Source: Litoditis marina (taxonomy: Eukaryota; Nematoda; Chromadorea; Rhabditida; Rhabditidae). From it: 64,000 bases of DNA. The notes under the pieces are model-generated. The model saw only the letters and a program-made list of their open reading frames with translations. It had not been told where the DNA came from and did no database searches. This document shows, piece after piece, positions 35,163 through 62,540 of the stretch (position 1 is the stretch's first letter; every line of letters begins with the position of its first letter). The stretch lies in contig OZ038434.1 in assembly GCA_964036275.1 (NCBI GenBank), positions 5,354,560 to 5,418,559 on the forward strand, read 5' to 3'. Both the position numbers and the translations under genes were made by a program.

Positions 35163-38100
35163 TTATTCATCTTCTGAATACTTTTCAGTTGCGTCGGATT
35201 TGATTGGAATGCCTTTCACGAATCGTACTGGTCGGGCTACCTCTCGCAATCCCTCTTTCTCGGCATCCTCCTCTTTTCCAAGCATCTTCTTCCGCGTATT
35301 TTTCTAAATAAGAATAAAATGAAACTAGAAACATCAACTATGAAACACTACAAAACCCATGTCAAACTTGTTGTATACTATCAGTTGACGCAACTAAAGT
35401 TCGACTTCAACATCAACAAGTCGTATGGGCAGTGTTCCATTTCAAAGTAGTACTGATAAGAAAAATAATATGTTTACAATATATGCATGTACATCTACTT
35501 TGGTGTATTTCAGTGTGCCAGCCACCCCTACCTCGTCGTCCGCACTTTCCTCTACTTTCTGATCCTTCGATGCCTCTGTGTTTCTCTCCATCTCTACGTC
35601 GTTGTACACTGTCTTGATCTCTGCGTCGTCCACGGAAAATTCTTGTTTCTTCGAGAAAAGAGAGCCTAAAATTAAAATATTGTAGACATCTTCGAAGAAA
35701 TTAACTCTTACAACTTGGTCGAAGAATGTGTACGGTGAGCGAGATAGCAGATAGATAAAGGAACACTTCTTCTGAGTTTGTAGTGCAACAAAACGAAAAA
35801 ATTAAGATTCAGCAATACTCCTGATAATCATAGAAGTAGAAGATTTTACACATCAGGAATGAGATATGAGACATCCACTGCAGTTTTATTGTGTTGAACT
35901 TGAAAATGCTTCCAGAGCTTCGTGTCCAGTTCTCAGTACCGTACTCGTTGCAGCGAGGAAATGTATATGTATCTCGCCTTTACGAAACAATATATGAATA
36001 TACATGTTATAATTCGACAAAAGGTCACATCACAAGCAAAATCTCACCGTTTTCATTAGACGGTGTTGTAGTAATCACACGGAATATTTTGGCACGTAGG
36101 AATTTAGATGTACTTCGATGATTCTCAACACCAGTTTGCGTTGACAGGTGATTAAAAGAATCCAAGGGCAAGGCACTGGTGGTAGTGGTCATTCTGGTTT
36201 TTTCTGTTTCACTCTGATGAGCTGTAGTTTGGTCTGAAGTGGTTGATAGTTCCACTGTCGGTACCGACGCTGAACTCGTAGCAGCAGTGGGTACTGTCGT
36301 GGATTCCACCTCACGTAGTCTGGTTTTCTTTTCTGGGAAGCTATCAGTTGTGAATGTGTTTTGTGTTTTTGTACTTGATTCTTGTATAATACTGTGTTCT
36401 CCTTCCACCGTGGTTTCCTGAGATTCCGCCTCGTTTCTTATAGAGGTGGTTGTCTTTGACGTCATGAAAGGTGTTGTTGTTGTGGTTGTTTTCGTTGATT
36501 GTGTATTTTGTTCTGTTAACACTGGAACGGTAGCTGGATTAGTTGTCTGAGCATCTGTCTTGTACGTCCATAAATTGTTAGACGCACTGGAGACACCGGA
36601 GACGTGCCATGCCGCTAGTGTGAATGACGCGGTTGTGGTGTCGAAGGAAGTCGTAGTCGTATCCTGTAAAACTACAATTCAAGAAATGCAATGAGTATGT
36701 TCAGGTCGAGTGATTGTGGTAGCAAATTCAATTCGTAAATGGTACTGGCCAGCCTTCAGGGATGCCTCCGCGAAAGTCCACAATACGAATGGAACACGAA
36801 CGAAGGGAGGAAGATCAAGGGGGTTTGCGCATCACAACTGCGCAGACCCGAAAAACTGAGCAATTCCCTCACCGGTAAGTCTGGCTGCAAACCGCTGCGT
36901 TCCAAAGTAATTTGAGGCTCCAGAGCTTCTGCGGTCGTTTGTTCGTTTTCCGACAGAAAATCGTCTTCTGTAGAGTTATATTCATCGTCAAAGGTGGAGT
37001 TCTCTCCACTGATCGGTTCTATAAAAATAACTGTTTGTTGCAGAGGGCTCATTTTAGCAATCTGTTCGCCAAACTCGAAAACTTGAAACTCGAAAATTCG
37101 TGTTTTTGAGTTCGAAAACACTCAAAATTCGACTCGACTCGAAAAACTCGGAAAATGTTCGAGTCGAGTCGAACACGAGACTCGAAAACTCGTTTTTTGC
37201 CCAAACTCAAAAACTCGATGTTTTCCAAAAACCAAAAACTCTAAATTTTGAACTCGATAAACAACCCCAGTGTCTTCGATCTACACACTTCATCATCTGC
37301 TGGCAAGTGAGCAACTAAACTCAACTGAACTCTAGGGGCAACTAAACCACGTCGTTTGATGTTATTGTTGGTGAAATGAATACAATCTATCTCACTCGGT
37401 TCGACCATTTTCCTCGGAGTTGCGCACTTCTCCTCCGCCTCATCTGATCCATCCATGCAATCCATGACGTCATCACAGACTAGATTCCTTCCAATACAAC
37501 CCCCGGAGAGACAACTGCAATATGTTTTCTGTATCTAGTCAAATCAGTGTTATCATTATTCTAACATTTTTTTCACATTTAGTGAGGCTCACTATCTCAG
37601 CTCCAACAGAAATGAGAAGGTGAATGCTAAGCGGAAAAACATGACGTCACTAAGAACTTATGCGTATTCAATTTTGTCGAATGACCAAGTTCTCTGTAGT
37701 TGAGCGTTGACAACCGGATGAACAACTTTGTTATCTAATGAAAACTATGGTTCTCATCAACCCACGCGAACTCGGCTAGTCCGCAGTCTTTGTTGGAGTA
37801 CGACTCTTGTTCTTCACTGCAGTTCTGCTCATCCTCGCCTTGATCACAATCCTGTATAAGGTTGAAAATTTTTAAGGGTTGGTTCTTTTCAGAGCAAACA
37901 TACATGGTGTTCTTTGCCGTATCCCAATGTGTTTGTAGTTCGATTCCGTTCCTTTTCGATTGGAATTCGTTAACTATGGCATATATCAAGATCGGAATAC
38001 ATCGCTGCTTCGATCACGCTCTGTACAGGTGCTGTTGTATACTACATGGTCCTAATTCTAGTGTGCGCAGTAGTGTGAAGAACGATCGGTCGGTTTATGG

Positions 38101-38901
38101 TGACGTGGTCGGTTTCGCTCCTCTGCAGCCTACTTGATACTTTAACAGTTTGAAAAAAAGCTGCTCCTTGTTTTTGCAAAACGTCCGAGATTATTTCGGT
38201 TTTTTTTTAGTTAACTACAAATAATAAACTGTTCTGCTCACATTGTGTCCATCACACAGCCATTCGTGTAAGATACATCTTCTCGTGCCCCCGTACTGAC
38301 ATTCCAATTGGTTGCCGAAACAGCTGGAGCTGGCTGCAATATATTCATAATTTATATATTATTGATATCAGAAGGGTGAGCTCTGTTAGCAGATCAAGCG
38401 GTTCGCCAGATGGGTCCCGTTGTGAGCGGGGATAGAACGTAGGTCACTAGAACAACAGAAGAACGCTTCTACCACTCTACCACGTGAGGTTAGATGGACG
38501 CGCAGGTATTCAAACAGCGAAACTATGGAAAATGATAGCAAATAGAAACATCAGGGAAACAAATCAGAGAAGAAAACACCGGAGAAGCAAGAAAGTTTTG
38601 CCAATGGCTCACAAAAAACTGTTATATCTGCCTATCTCCTCAGCTTTCAACCTTTCCCAACGATGCGCAAACAGGTTTGAGAAAATATTTTACGACTTTT
38701 GTATGTTTGTAATGAACAGTTATACTTGAGTATATTAGTATTTTTCGGTTTTTGTAGCAGTCGCTGCTCCATTTGAGAGTAGCTGTCTAAGGGGCACACA
38801 GCAGAAGACAAATCTTACAGTCGTTGGCCCCCCACTTTTTCATGAATGTCTCTTTCTCTTGCTTTCTTTTTCCTCGCGAGCTCTCTTTCTCTCTCTCTCT
38901 C

Positions 38902-38946
<45 letters not shown>

Positions 38947-39137
38947 TACTCGCTCACTGAACGTGTGTTCCCTACCACCTTCGATTACGATTACTGTACC
39001 TCGATGGGTGTCGCAATGTCGGTGTATTTCATCACATCCATCGGGACAGTCGTTCTTTCCGTCACACAGCCATGCCCTCGGAATACAACGTGACGAGACG
39101 CCGCACCGAAAGTGGGTATCAGCACACGCGAAAGTAC
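35163..39137 (-). CDS. LDL-receptor class A repeat protein with Thr/Ser-rich region (5' end not found)
   Basis: Eight minus-strand exons join in phase to TAA: 39137-39000, 38333-38242, 37851-37766, 37514-37348, 37018-36873, 36663-36048, 35665-35532, 35303-35163. About 505 residues are seen. The first exon holds one LDLa module ([18 protein letters not shown], then [15 protein letters not shown]). The second and third form another ([12 protein letters not shown] to [18 protein letters not shown]). The third and fourth give a third (CGLAEFACLSGGCI to [17 protein letters not shown]). LDLa modules are calcium-binding, disulfide-rich ligand-binding folds, so this part should be extracellular. Next comes an acidic segment, then about 205 residues rich in Thr and Ser ([10 protein letters not shown]), probably O-glycosylated, and a charged C-terminus. 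No membrane segment is visible after the LDLa modules, so it may be secreted. The signal-peptide exon lies above 39137 and was not found. The donor at 37348 (GTTTAG) is a choice among several. Confidence 0.8.
37066..37250. repeat. CTCGAAAA/CGAGTCGAGTCG low-complexity array
   Basis: Dense repeats of CTCGAAAA and ACTCGAAAATTCG variants with an inner GTTCGAGTCGAGTCGAA. It lies in the intron between LDLa-gene exons at 37348 and 37018. It is not a clean tandem array, since units vary in length and orientation. Confidence 0.7.
38397..38490 (-). other. tRNA-like relic (minus strand)
   Basis: The minus strand reads GTGGTAGAGTGGTAGAAGC, close to a tRNA A-box, and downstream CGTTCTATCCCCGCTCAC, a decayed B-box. 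No full cloverleaf can be drawn. It falls in the first resolved intron of the LDLa gene. Confidence 0.35.
38883..38942. repeat. (CT)n microsatellite
   Basis: About 60 bp of nearly pure CT repeat, interrupted once by CACT. It lies just 3' (in gene orientation) of the LDLa exon that ends at 39000, in the intron next to its splice donor. Open frames of poly-Ser/Leu across it are artefacts. Confidence 0.95.
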
Positions 39138-40472
39138 CTGAATACAATAAAGTACGTTGCTGCGAGTGTTTGAGAGAACTGTTAATACTGTTACAGGCAA
39201 ATACATACAGTAGATCTGACAGAGGTTCCCTGCGTTTTTTGTCACCTCGCACGATCTATGGGTACCATACATGTAGTTGTCGCAACTTTCTTGTCAGCCC
39301 GGTATTAACATCCGCGAAAATTGTAGTTATGGTTTGGAGGGTAGAAGCCGAGTGCTGAATTGTGCAGTTTTTCAGACCACTGTGACTTCGAGCCTCGAGA
39401 TTGGGACACGGCGTTTTCCGCCGCCACATTAGAGTTGGTCGGGACCGCGATCGTTCATTCGACCGCAACGCGACACGCGAACGCGTGATTCACGTGCCAA
39501 TTATGGGTTTAAGTGCCAAGAAATGATTTCGATGAAATAGGAAGTCCGGGCAGTGTGCAGCATGTGCATACTCACGGGAGAGCGCGGGGTCTCGCCACGA
39601 CAGTTTTTCGGTTGTGCACCTGCTGCATACTACTCGCAAAAAATAGGTTGTCCGAGAATGCTGTGGGGAGGGCAGTGGCACTAATGTGCAAACGATAAGT
39701 ATTGATTGGTTTACGAAGTCTAGTTTGATCTTATGTCTAGTTTGATCAGCGGACACAGCAATTTGGCCGAGTTACACCTCAAAAATTTAGGGATCCAACT
39801 AGAAACACAGCGGTTCACGGTAAGAAACTTCCTCATGTTTTGCCTTGAGCTACCCTAGAGGTCATTTGGAAAGGACATTAATTTAGTGAAGAATGCAGAC
39901 ACAACAACGGGAGTTCGTTCAACATAGTCTTCTCCACACCATCTGAGACTCCTACAGCAAGAACACTTGCATGCCGTTTATATAACCAAAATATCATCTG
40001 GAACGTTAGATTCCGCTTCCCTGTCGCAAAGAGTGTACAGGAATATGTTGAAGGTGGAGCTAGAAAAAAAAACAGTAATCCGGACCTCGGACTGGGTACT
40101 GTATGAGTTTCAGTAAGAATGATGTTGATTATACTTTTCTATCTGGAATGTAAGCTTCAAATAACCAACCGGGTTCAGGAGAAGTGGTATTAGTGCAACA
40201 GATTCCTCCGAAGAGACTGATTAATAAATATAGTTTGTTCAACTGAAACATGGAAGTATTGTATAGATTCGAATTGTCTTGGAAGAAGACTTGGGTTGCT
40301 GGGAAACCACAAATGCACCCTATTTACTATGCAGCAAAACAATGAAAAAGCGGGTGCTAATATCTCGTACCCCAACTATTACTAAAACCTAGAAATAGTC
40401 AAGCAACATTGAGTGTAAGTTGTCGGAAATATAATGTGGATTTATGTCGCTGTTTCGCTGACGGTTTTTATA
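39138..40472. other. Upstream of the resolved LDLa exons; no exon confirmed
   Basis: The 5' exon or exons of the LDLa gene should be here or further right. A minus-strand open stretch around 39340-39440 reads through NAVSQSRGSKSQWSEKLHNS but lacks a usable donor in the needed phase. At 39928-39960 there is a copy of a short motif (CTGAGACTCCTACAG) also found near 20700 and, with changes, near 26105. Confidence 0.35.
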
Positions 40473-41160
40473 TGGGCCTGGATCTCTGAGGGGCGTAAAA
40501 ATAGGGCGGCCCACTTTTTAGGACGTAAAGTCCACTTTTTGGGGCGAAAGTCTACTTTTCGTTACGGAGGACGTATTTTTAGGGCGGAAGACGTATTTGT
40601 AGGGCGAAGGACGTAATTTTGGGACGTAAAGACTACTTTTGAAAAAAATTACCCTGAATCAACAAAAATTTCAAAATCGATGGATTTGCCTGAAAATGAG
40701 GCATTATGGGGTTTCGATCATCGCGATCACGAATATAAAGGTTAAAATTGATTTCATGCACGCGACGCGACAACAATTTTTAACGACTGTGTTTTTGAAT
40801 GAAACTTTGTATGTGTGGTAATCAACTATGGGGATGTCAGATAACGATACGAAATTAGGTTTCATTTTACCATTTAGGAAACAAAATTTAACATTCGTAT
40901 TCGTGATCGCGATGATCGAAACCCCCTAATTCCTCATGTTCAGGCAAATCCATCGATTTTGAAATTTTTGTTGATTCCGGGTAATTTTTTTCAAAAGTAG
41001 TCTTTACGTCCTAAAATTACGTCCTTCGCCCTACAAATACGTCTTCCGCCCTGAAAATACGTCCTCCGTAACGAAAAGTAGACTTTCGCCCCAAAAGGTG
41101 GACTTTACGTCCTAAAAAGTGGGCCGCCCTATTTTTACGCCCCTCAGAGATTCAGGTCCA
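40473..41160. mobile_element. Large fold-back element with structured arms (family E)
   Basis: Arms of about 260 bp (40473-40735 and 40900-41160) are near-perfect inverted copies around a roughly 160-bp centre. The outer half of each arm is itself repetitive: units such as AGGACGTAAAGTCCACTTTT, GGGGCGAAAGTCTACTTTT and GGCGGAAGACGTATTT. This layout, subterminal repeats inside long terminal inverted repeats, is that of Foldback-like elements. No transposase is present. Flanking TAT/ATA could be a short target duplication, but this is not certain. Confidence 0.85.
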
Positions 41161-42667
41161 ATATACTAGAAGTAATTTGAATCGTCACGTGAGATTTGTA
41201 TTCTTTTCTAATGAGGAATTGTGCACTTTTTATTGCACTCATCTGAGTTCTGATGTGTTTAACATTTTTTACGTGGCTGTGCTTTTGACTAACAGTGTCC
41301 CTTAGATGTTCAAACCAGAAAAGTAAGGTATGTTCTCAGACGATTCCGGGTTATTTGACCACCCATTTTCTCGACAGGAGAATAATTTGTTGAGGGGAGT
41401 GTGTGGATCAGAGACTATCACAGGTACCTGGGTTGCTTGCATATTTTCTCGTACTCAAGGCTGTCGCTTTTGTAGTTGGCCAGTGAATTTGCGTCTATAC
41501 TATCTAAGGAATAGGAGTTAGTTCCGGTGGACCACCCAAGATGCACAAACTACCGCTGTGGGTGGTCCGTCGTAGAACATTGCTGTAATTACCGTATCAG
41601 GATTACTACCTTGGAACGAATTGTTTTTTAGACGATCGCCCTTTTTGATGGAGGACTGGAAGTCTTGCCGTCATCCAAGACTATTTTTGTTGTATCTGAC
41701 TAGTTTTGCTTGATCTTTCCAGCTATTTAGATGAAAAAATTGAATTTTTTGAGTTTTCATATCATAATAGAAAATTCGTCGTTCCAACTCATTTCACTAC
41801 GCTCATATGTGAAAGATTAGATACAATCAATACGTATTGAGAGAGCGGTCATTCAGCTGCTCTTTTGCCTCCCAATTGATTTCGGATCAGTGTCCAGAGA
41901 GGTCAGAGTGGTCTTGTCCTCTGCGTCCCTGGCGGACGGCCTCGAACCCGAAACGAACGACCGCCACCCCGCTTCTAGCTCTTTATATATCTCCTCCTCT
42001 TTTTAATATTTATTCTCGTTTTAGAGTTTTATATATTGTTTGTATTCTGCACGTTATTCACCCTTCGGTCGTCACCGGGTTTAGCTTTCTGAGTCGCCAA
42101 TTATACTTTTTAATTTCGGTTGTACATTTTAATGATCTTTTTTTTTGCTCGATATAAAGTGGAAATGGATAGTCTAGCAACTAGCTCAAAGTAACAGGGT
42201 TTCGGTTGTCTAAATCCTTCCGGAATGTAAAATTCGGAAAAGGAACTTGATAAGTTCCGATGCCGAGTTCCTCAAAAGTTTGGCCAATCCAATTGGTAGA
42301 AAACTCATTGTTTTGTTACCAAAGTCCAAAATTCATGTTGCGTTGTACCGTTTAGTTCATTTATTCAGTGAAATTAAGTTTTCCAATTTGAAGTTGGCTG
42401 GTGGTATTTGTTCACAGCATTTCTCATAACGAACTCGGTGATCTTCTTATTTCGAGACCTTCTTGTGTAGTGTGTATATCAAAGTCGAAGAGAAGTAGCT
42501 GTAGTATGTCCTGAAAACTCATTCAACCATCTAATTGAGCGATGTGTGTTCTGCATTCTTCAACGAGTAGGCAAGATGTTTACTTGTAGTCATCCATCTT
42601 CCTTGCGAAATCCTCCAATCTTTGTACGAAAGATGCGGAGTGATTAGTAATGGTGGGCGATATACAT

Positions 42668-42673
42668 TGTAAC

Positions 42674-42708
<35 letters not shown>

Positions 42709-42709
42709 G
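42668..42709. repeat. Poly-C plus (CT)n microsatellite
   Basis: A run of about ten C followed by about 15 CT units. Confidence 0.9.
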
Positions 42710-45700
42710 CGGTCACATTCACAGCTGTTCTTCACACAAATGCATAAACTCACAAAAAGATGATATACTATTTCAATCCTTGAAACATTTTTGACAAACT
42801 AGTCTATTCTGCAGATTATGCAATTTGAATGAACGAAAGTTGATATGATTGATGAAATCATATCGCATTTCGCGAATTGACCCAATTTATTCCTTTCACT
42901 ATTCTCTTATTGTCCAAGCACATTCGCACATAGCTTATAAGTTTTAAGTTGTAACTACGGTGTGGCGGCTAGTCGGTAACACGGCAACAGGTAACCAAAC
43001 CAATGAAGTAACCGGTAACTAACCGTAACCGGTTATCGTTATCGACCGACTTTACTCTAGCCAACATGTGGTCGTTTCTTCATACATTTTTTGTCGGCGA
43101 CGAGAATCGTGGTATTCTGTTCCACAAAACATAGTTCTTATCGGTTTGTGTCTGGCTTCCGGTTATGACGTTTCGCCCACTTTTTATTATCATGAATGTG
43201 CACTCTGATTATTATATCAATGAGTTTAATTATTTCCTGTCCTGTTCGAACTTCATGAAACATTATAAAAGTTCCAAAAGGATACTATGTAGTGATAGTG
43301 ATGAGTTTCATTGCCCAGTACAGCGTACAGGGTGCCAACTCGTACGACCTTGTCTTTTGTTTAGTTAACGAAAAACAGTTGTTATCAAGGCTGCTTGGTC
43401 ATTCCATCCAGTCGGCTGGTCTATTGTCCGAAACTCCGAAAATGGGAATAAGGAATTAGGAACCTGTCACCTGTGAGAATACCAACGACGATCGTGACCG
43501 TTTTGCCAGTTGAGCTTCTTATGTTATATCTTGATTCGAACATTTTCGGTTCATGTATGGAACCCTTCTCACGTCACGAGTTTCCTATCATTACCCAAAA
43601 TCACGTCCAAGTAAAATTTGAGAGGTGTGTTAGTTTCATGAAAGAAACATGAGGTAAAAAAGTATGAAATAAGAGTTATTTTTCACTCAATGACCATTTT
43701 CCAAGCTCCAAGTTACTGCTAAATTACTAACTTTCGTTTTTATCTCTGACATTCTTCATTGCACTTCTGTCCATTTTCGAGTTGGCGAACTGTTTTTCAC
43801 TTTCAACTTTCAACTTGAGTTGGGTTGCCTTTTGCAAATAGCAATCGAACTCACTTCAGACCGGGTTCACCAAAAATTTTGAACAGGCGAGGCCCTGAGG
43901 TGTTGTATACACATTCTCTGTTTCTTTCTCGTACCAACCATTATTTGCTCCCCTCCTCTTTTTTCGTCTAAACCGACATCGCAATGGTGACCGTGTGCTG
44001 CAAATATAGGAAAAGATGAAATGTATTGCAGTTTTCTGGAAAACCAGTTTCTAGTAGGAACATTCATATTTGAAGTTAAAAATACATTTCGAGTGGTCTC
44101 GTAAAACGTACACTACACGCTCTTTATTCGAATGCTTTTCTCACATTTCACGTGAATATGTATTTTACCAGTAGTATGAATGAATTGAAACCTTGACCCA
44201 TTGAGAGTTCGTTTATTTGGCGCCAAATTCAAGCGACATTTCATTGATAGAGTATCAGGCATCCTTCCGCGAGTCATAAAGATTCCCCGGGGAAAATTGG
44301 GAGGAGAGAGGCGCGTACTTGGAATAACATTGAGCGTTGCGACTAATAACTTAGGGTATAGACGAGAACCGGAAAACGAACTAAATTTCATTGAATGGAA
44401 GAAGTAGAAAATATATTCGAAAAAGGCAAATGTTATCATAGTTGAGAGTGTGGAAAACCATAAAAGAAACTTTATTGTTTTTTGACCGGTACAATCAACA
44501 TAACGCCGGTCTGAACTTTTGAGGCTGTCAACTGTCAACTAGAAGTGATATTCCTTCGGGATTACAGAGTTGTCAGGTAGATGGTGAGTTCAGTCGTCTG
44601 TCAGCAAAGCAAATACTCGACGAATCTGTTGTTTGAAATTTTTCGGTATTTGTGTTTTTTTTTATTTTTTCCCAAAATACCACAAAAGTAGAAACTTTCT
44701 CAACTCTAATATGTTTTTATTATCTCGTTGTAGTAGTTTCAGTCCGTAGATGGCGAAATTGCAATCAGTCTTGGAGAGGCAGAGGAGCAGAGAATAATAG
44801 ATTACCGGGCTCCCTCCCCCCCCGCCCCCCCCCCAAATAGAATAGGAAGTTAGGAAACTAAACGTCAAAGTGCAATATGATTATTCCAACCGTTTGGTTC
44901 AAATTTCGTCCGTTTATGTCTAACAATGTTTTTAAACTCGGTATAGTCAAAATTCAAATCGAAAATATAAATCGTTAGACTTAGAATGATACCCATCTAC
45001 TTCTACACATGACATGCATGGGTACCTGCCATGGTCCATGGCGATGGCAGGTACATGAATCGTAAAACTGGTTGCTTTGTGTGTATTAGTCAATTAGTTT
45101 CTCCCAAGTTTCATTAAATAACTTTTTTGTTTCATTCCTTCATCCTTCATGAGAGTAACACGAAGTATATTTCAGTTTTTCCCAGCTATAGTTCCAATTT
45201 CACCAGTTCTCAGGATGTTTGTTCCATTTGCCGTTTTTTTCTAATGTCGCGCCGCGCGTTGTGTCATGTATCTATTCGCCGCGTAGACTAGATACGATGA
45301 CGTATGCAGCCAATGAAGATACACTGATTTCATTTTTGTAAGGTTTCATCCCACGTAGATCACGTCGATTCACGTATCACGTGCAGGTGCGTAGTGCGTT
45401 GCTCATTTTAAGTGAGAAAACGTGGGGCGAGTTGTTTACCCGGTTCCCCCATTTACAAGGCATTTATCCAGCTCCAGCTACAAGATGTCAAATAAAAACT
45501 GAGAGCTTTTACTTCTTACTGACGTCTTTTCTTTTTTTCACGTCTGTCTCGTCATAGTTTGCATAGAAGGAACACGTATTGTGCAGTAAACATTCACCAT
45601 TTTTATCGGTCTCACTCTTTTGAATACGTTTCTCCTTTTCTGTTGACATTAGTAGTTGACGAGTGTTTTTTTTTTACAAAGGTTTCAGTTGTTGTCATAA

Positions 45701-45824
45701 CACAAAAGAACATCGAACATGCCACATGCGTTCCCTCGTTCTTAGATTTGCACCTTTCATAGCCTAGGCGGTTCACAATTCTACGTATGTACGTGTACCA
45801 GTCAGGCGTGTCGTGTGAGAGTTA

Positions 45825-45848
45825 GATATATATATATATATATATATG
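45825..45848. repeat. (TA)n microsatellite
   Basis: About 12 TA units in intergenic DNA. Confidence 0.9.
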
Positions 45849-47363
45849 AGTTGTCTCTTACTTCAACTTCTTATTTTTCTATAAAAATTCAGCTAGGCCG
45901 CTAGTCATTCTGAGTTTGGATTTCCGAATCAAATGTCAGACGTTTTTTGGAGAAGAACTGCAGACATGCACATGAATTGTGTGAGATCGAAGCATCGAAG
46001 AAATTATTTTCAATTAGAAGCTCGCATTCTAATTGGCCTCCCCCTTCTTCCAACATTCCATGATAGAATCATAGAATGTACTTTGAGTGCATACATACAT
46101 TATATATTTTATTTTTAAAATATACAATGGCCAAATTTTACTCATTTTTATCATTTTCGGATTATCCTTCTCCTCGGCAAGGTTAAGGTTGCCAACGGTC
46201 GAGGCGTCGAGGTAACATATCGATAAAATTCATCCGTGAATTACTGTACATTTGTGTTTTGAGTTTTGATCTTCAATTTTGAGTAAGTGTGGTTTTCGTG
46301 TCACCCGCCAACCCGCTGCAGCTGTTTTTGTCCATTCCAACCGATTAGTGGCGCTTTTATTTTTATGACACTTTCGAGGCAAGCGGCTAGTTTCTAGAGT
46401 TATTTGACCAATGTTCTTCTATTACGACCGTTTTATATCCCAACGTCCTTCCATTAGTTTAACTGACCGTTACTTTGTGTACTTTCCGTTTAAATGGCAG
46501 TTCTGAACTTATTTCCACCATAGTTCTTTGAAAAACCTTCTTAATGCTAACTCTTGCGATTCTTTAGATTTTAGACAAATGTGTCGTTTGACAGAAAAAG
46601 AGCCCGATTATGCACATGTTGGTAACTTTTTTGTAATATATATCTTTAAGTTCAGAATTCAGATTTCAGTAGTTAGGTTTGAAATTCAAACATAACTGAT
46701 CCATTTCAATCATTTAGTTTGTGTTTTCTTTCCTGTAATGGTGGCGCGTTGATAATTATTAATATACTATTCACTGACTCGTGACAAATGACTCACTCTC
46801 AATACAAACAGTACACTAAAATACTTTCGCTGTCTCGCGGCGAAGAGTTCATTGTAGGTGTGCATCGATTATTCTCAAGAAATCGCTCAGGATAGACAAA
46901 AAATGATATTATACATAATTTTTGTACTTTGTTTTCTAATAGTCATAAAATATTGGTTGCTCCCAGCCCTACCTACCTACCAAACAGTTTCAGATCAGCT
47001 GCCAACCTTTACATTTGAAATTTGAATGTAGTCAATTATGTATGCGCTTCACCTAATTTTAAACATTCCTTCTATGTTGTTCATTGAGTATGAGTTGTGG
47101 TGGTGCTAAATAGTATAACTTTATATTTTGCAAGTTTCATGTTCTCACTTTTTGTATCGATGAACTTCTTTAGTGTTGTATTTTGTATTTCGTTCGCCTC
47201 TTTTGTGAGGTGGAAGTTCTCTGTCTATGTTCATAAATACCACAATATTACAGGCTTTCTTCTATATGTGCTGAATAGGACGAGATAACATAATAATCGG
47301 AGAGAGTGGAAGACAAGCAAAGAAAAGTGAGGTTCGAGAGTGTGCCAGACAGGGAGAGGGAGC

Positions 47364-62540
<15,177 letters not shown>

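Larger units (their letters stand above)
41161..47363. other. Intergenic stretch before mig-15
   Basis: No gene is firmly supported. Notable items: a 10-bp-stem hairpin at 41532-41571 (GGACCACCCA and its complement); a C10 run plus (CT)n at 42668-42709; a GTAACCGG cluster at 42965-43045; a possible minus-strand exon near 43880-43998 with a TTTGCAG acceptor, reading basic sequence (RCRFRRKKRRGANNG) in one frame; a C-rich tract at 44813-44833; a hairpin at 45023-45055; and (TA)n at 45825-45848. The mig-15 promoter should lie towards the right end, but no core element was recognised. Confidence 0.4.

Noticed and set aside
36239..36421. Plus-strand open frame within the LDLa gene
   Set aside because: Antisense shadow of the Thr/Ser-rich exon 36048-36663.
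38846..39358. 170-codon plus-strand open frame
   Set aside because: It crosses the CT microsatellite and lies antisense to a clear LDLa exon (39000-39137).
41837..42157. 106-codon plus-strand open frame
   Set aside because: Low-complexity hydrophobic reading of T-rich DNA, with no splice or start context.
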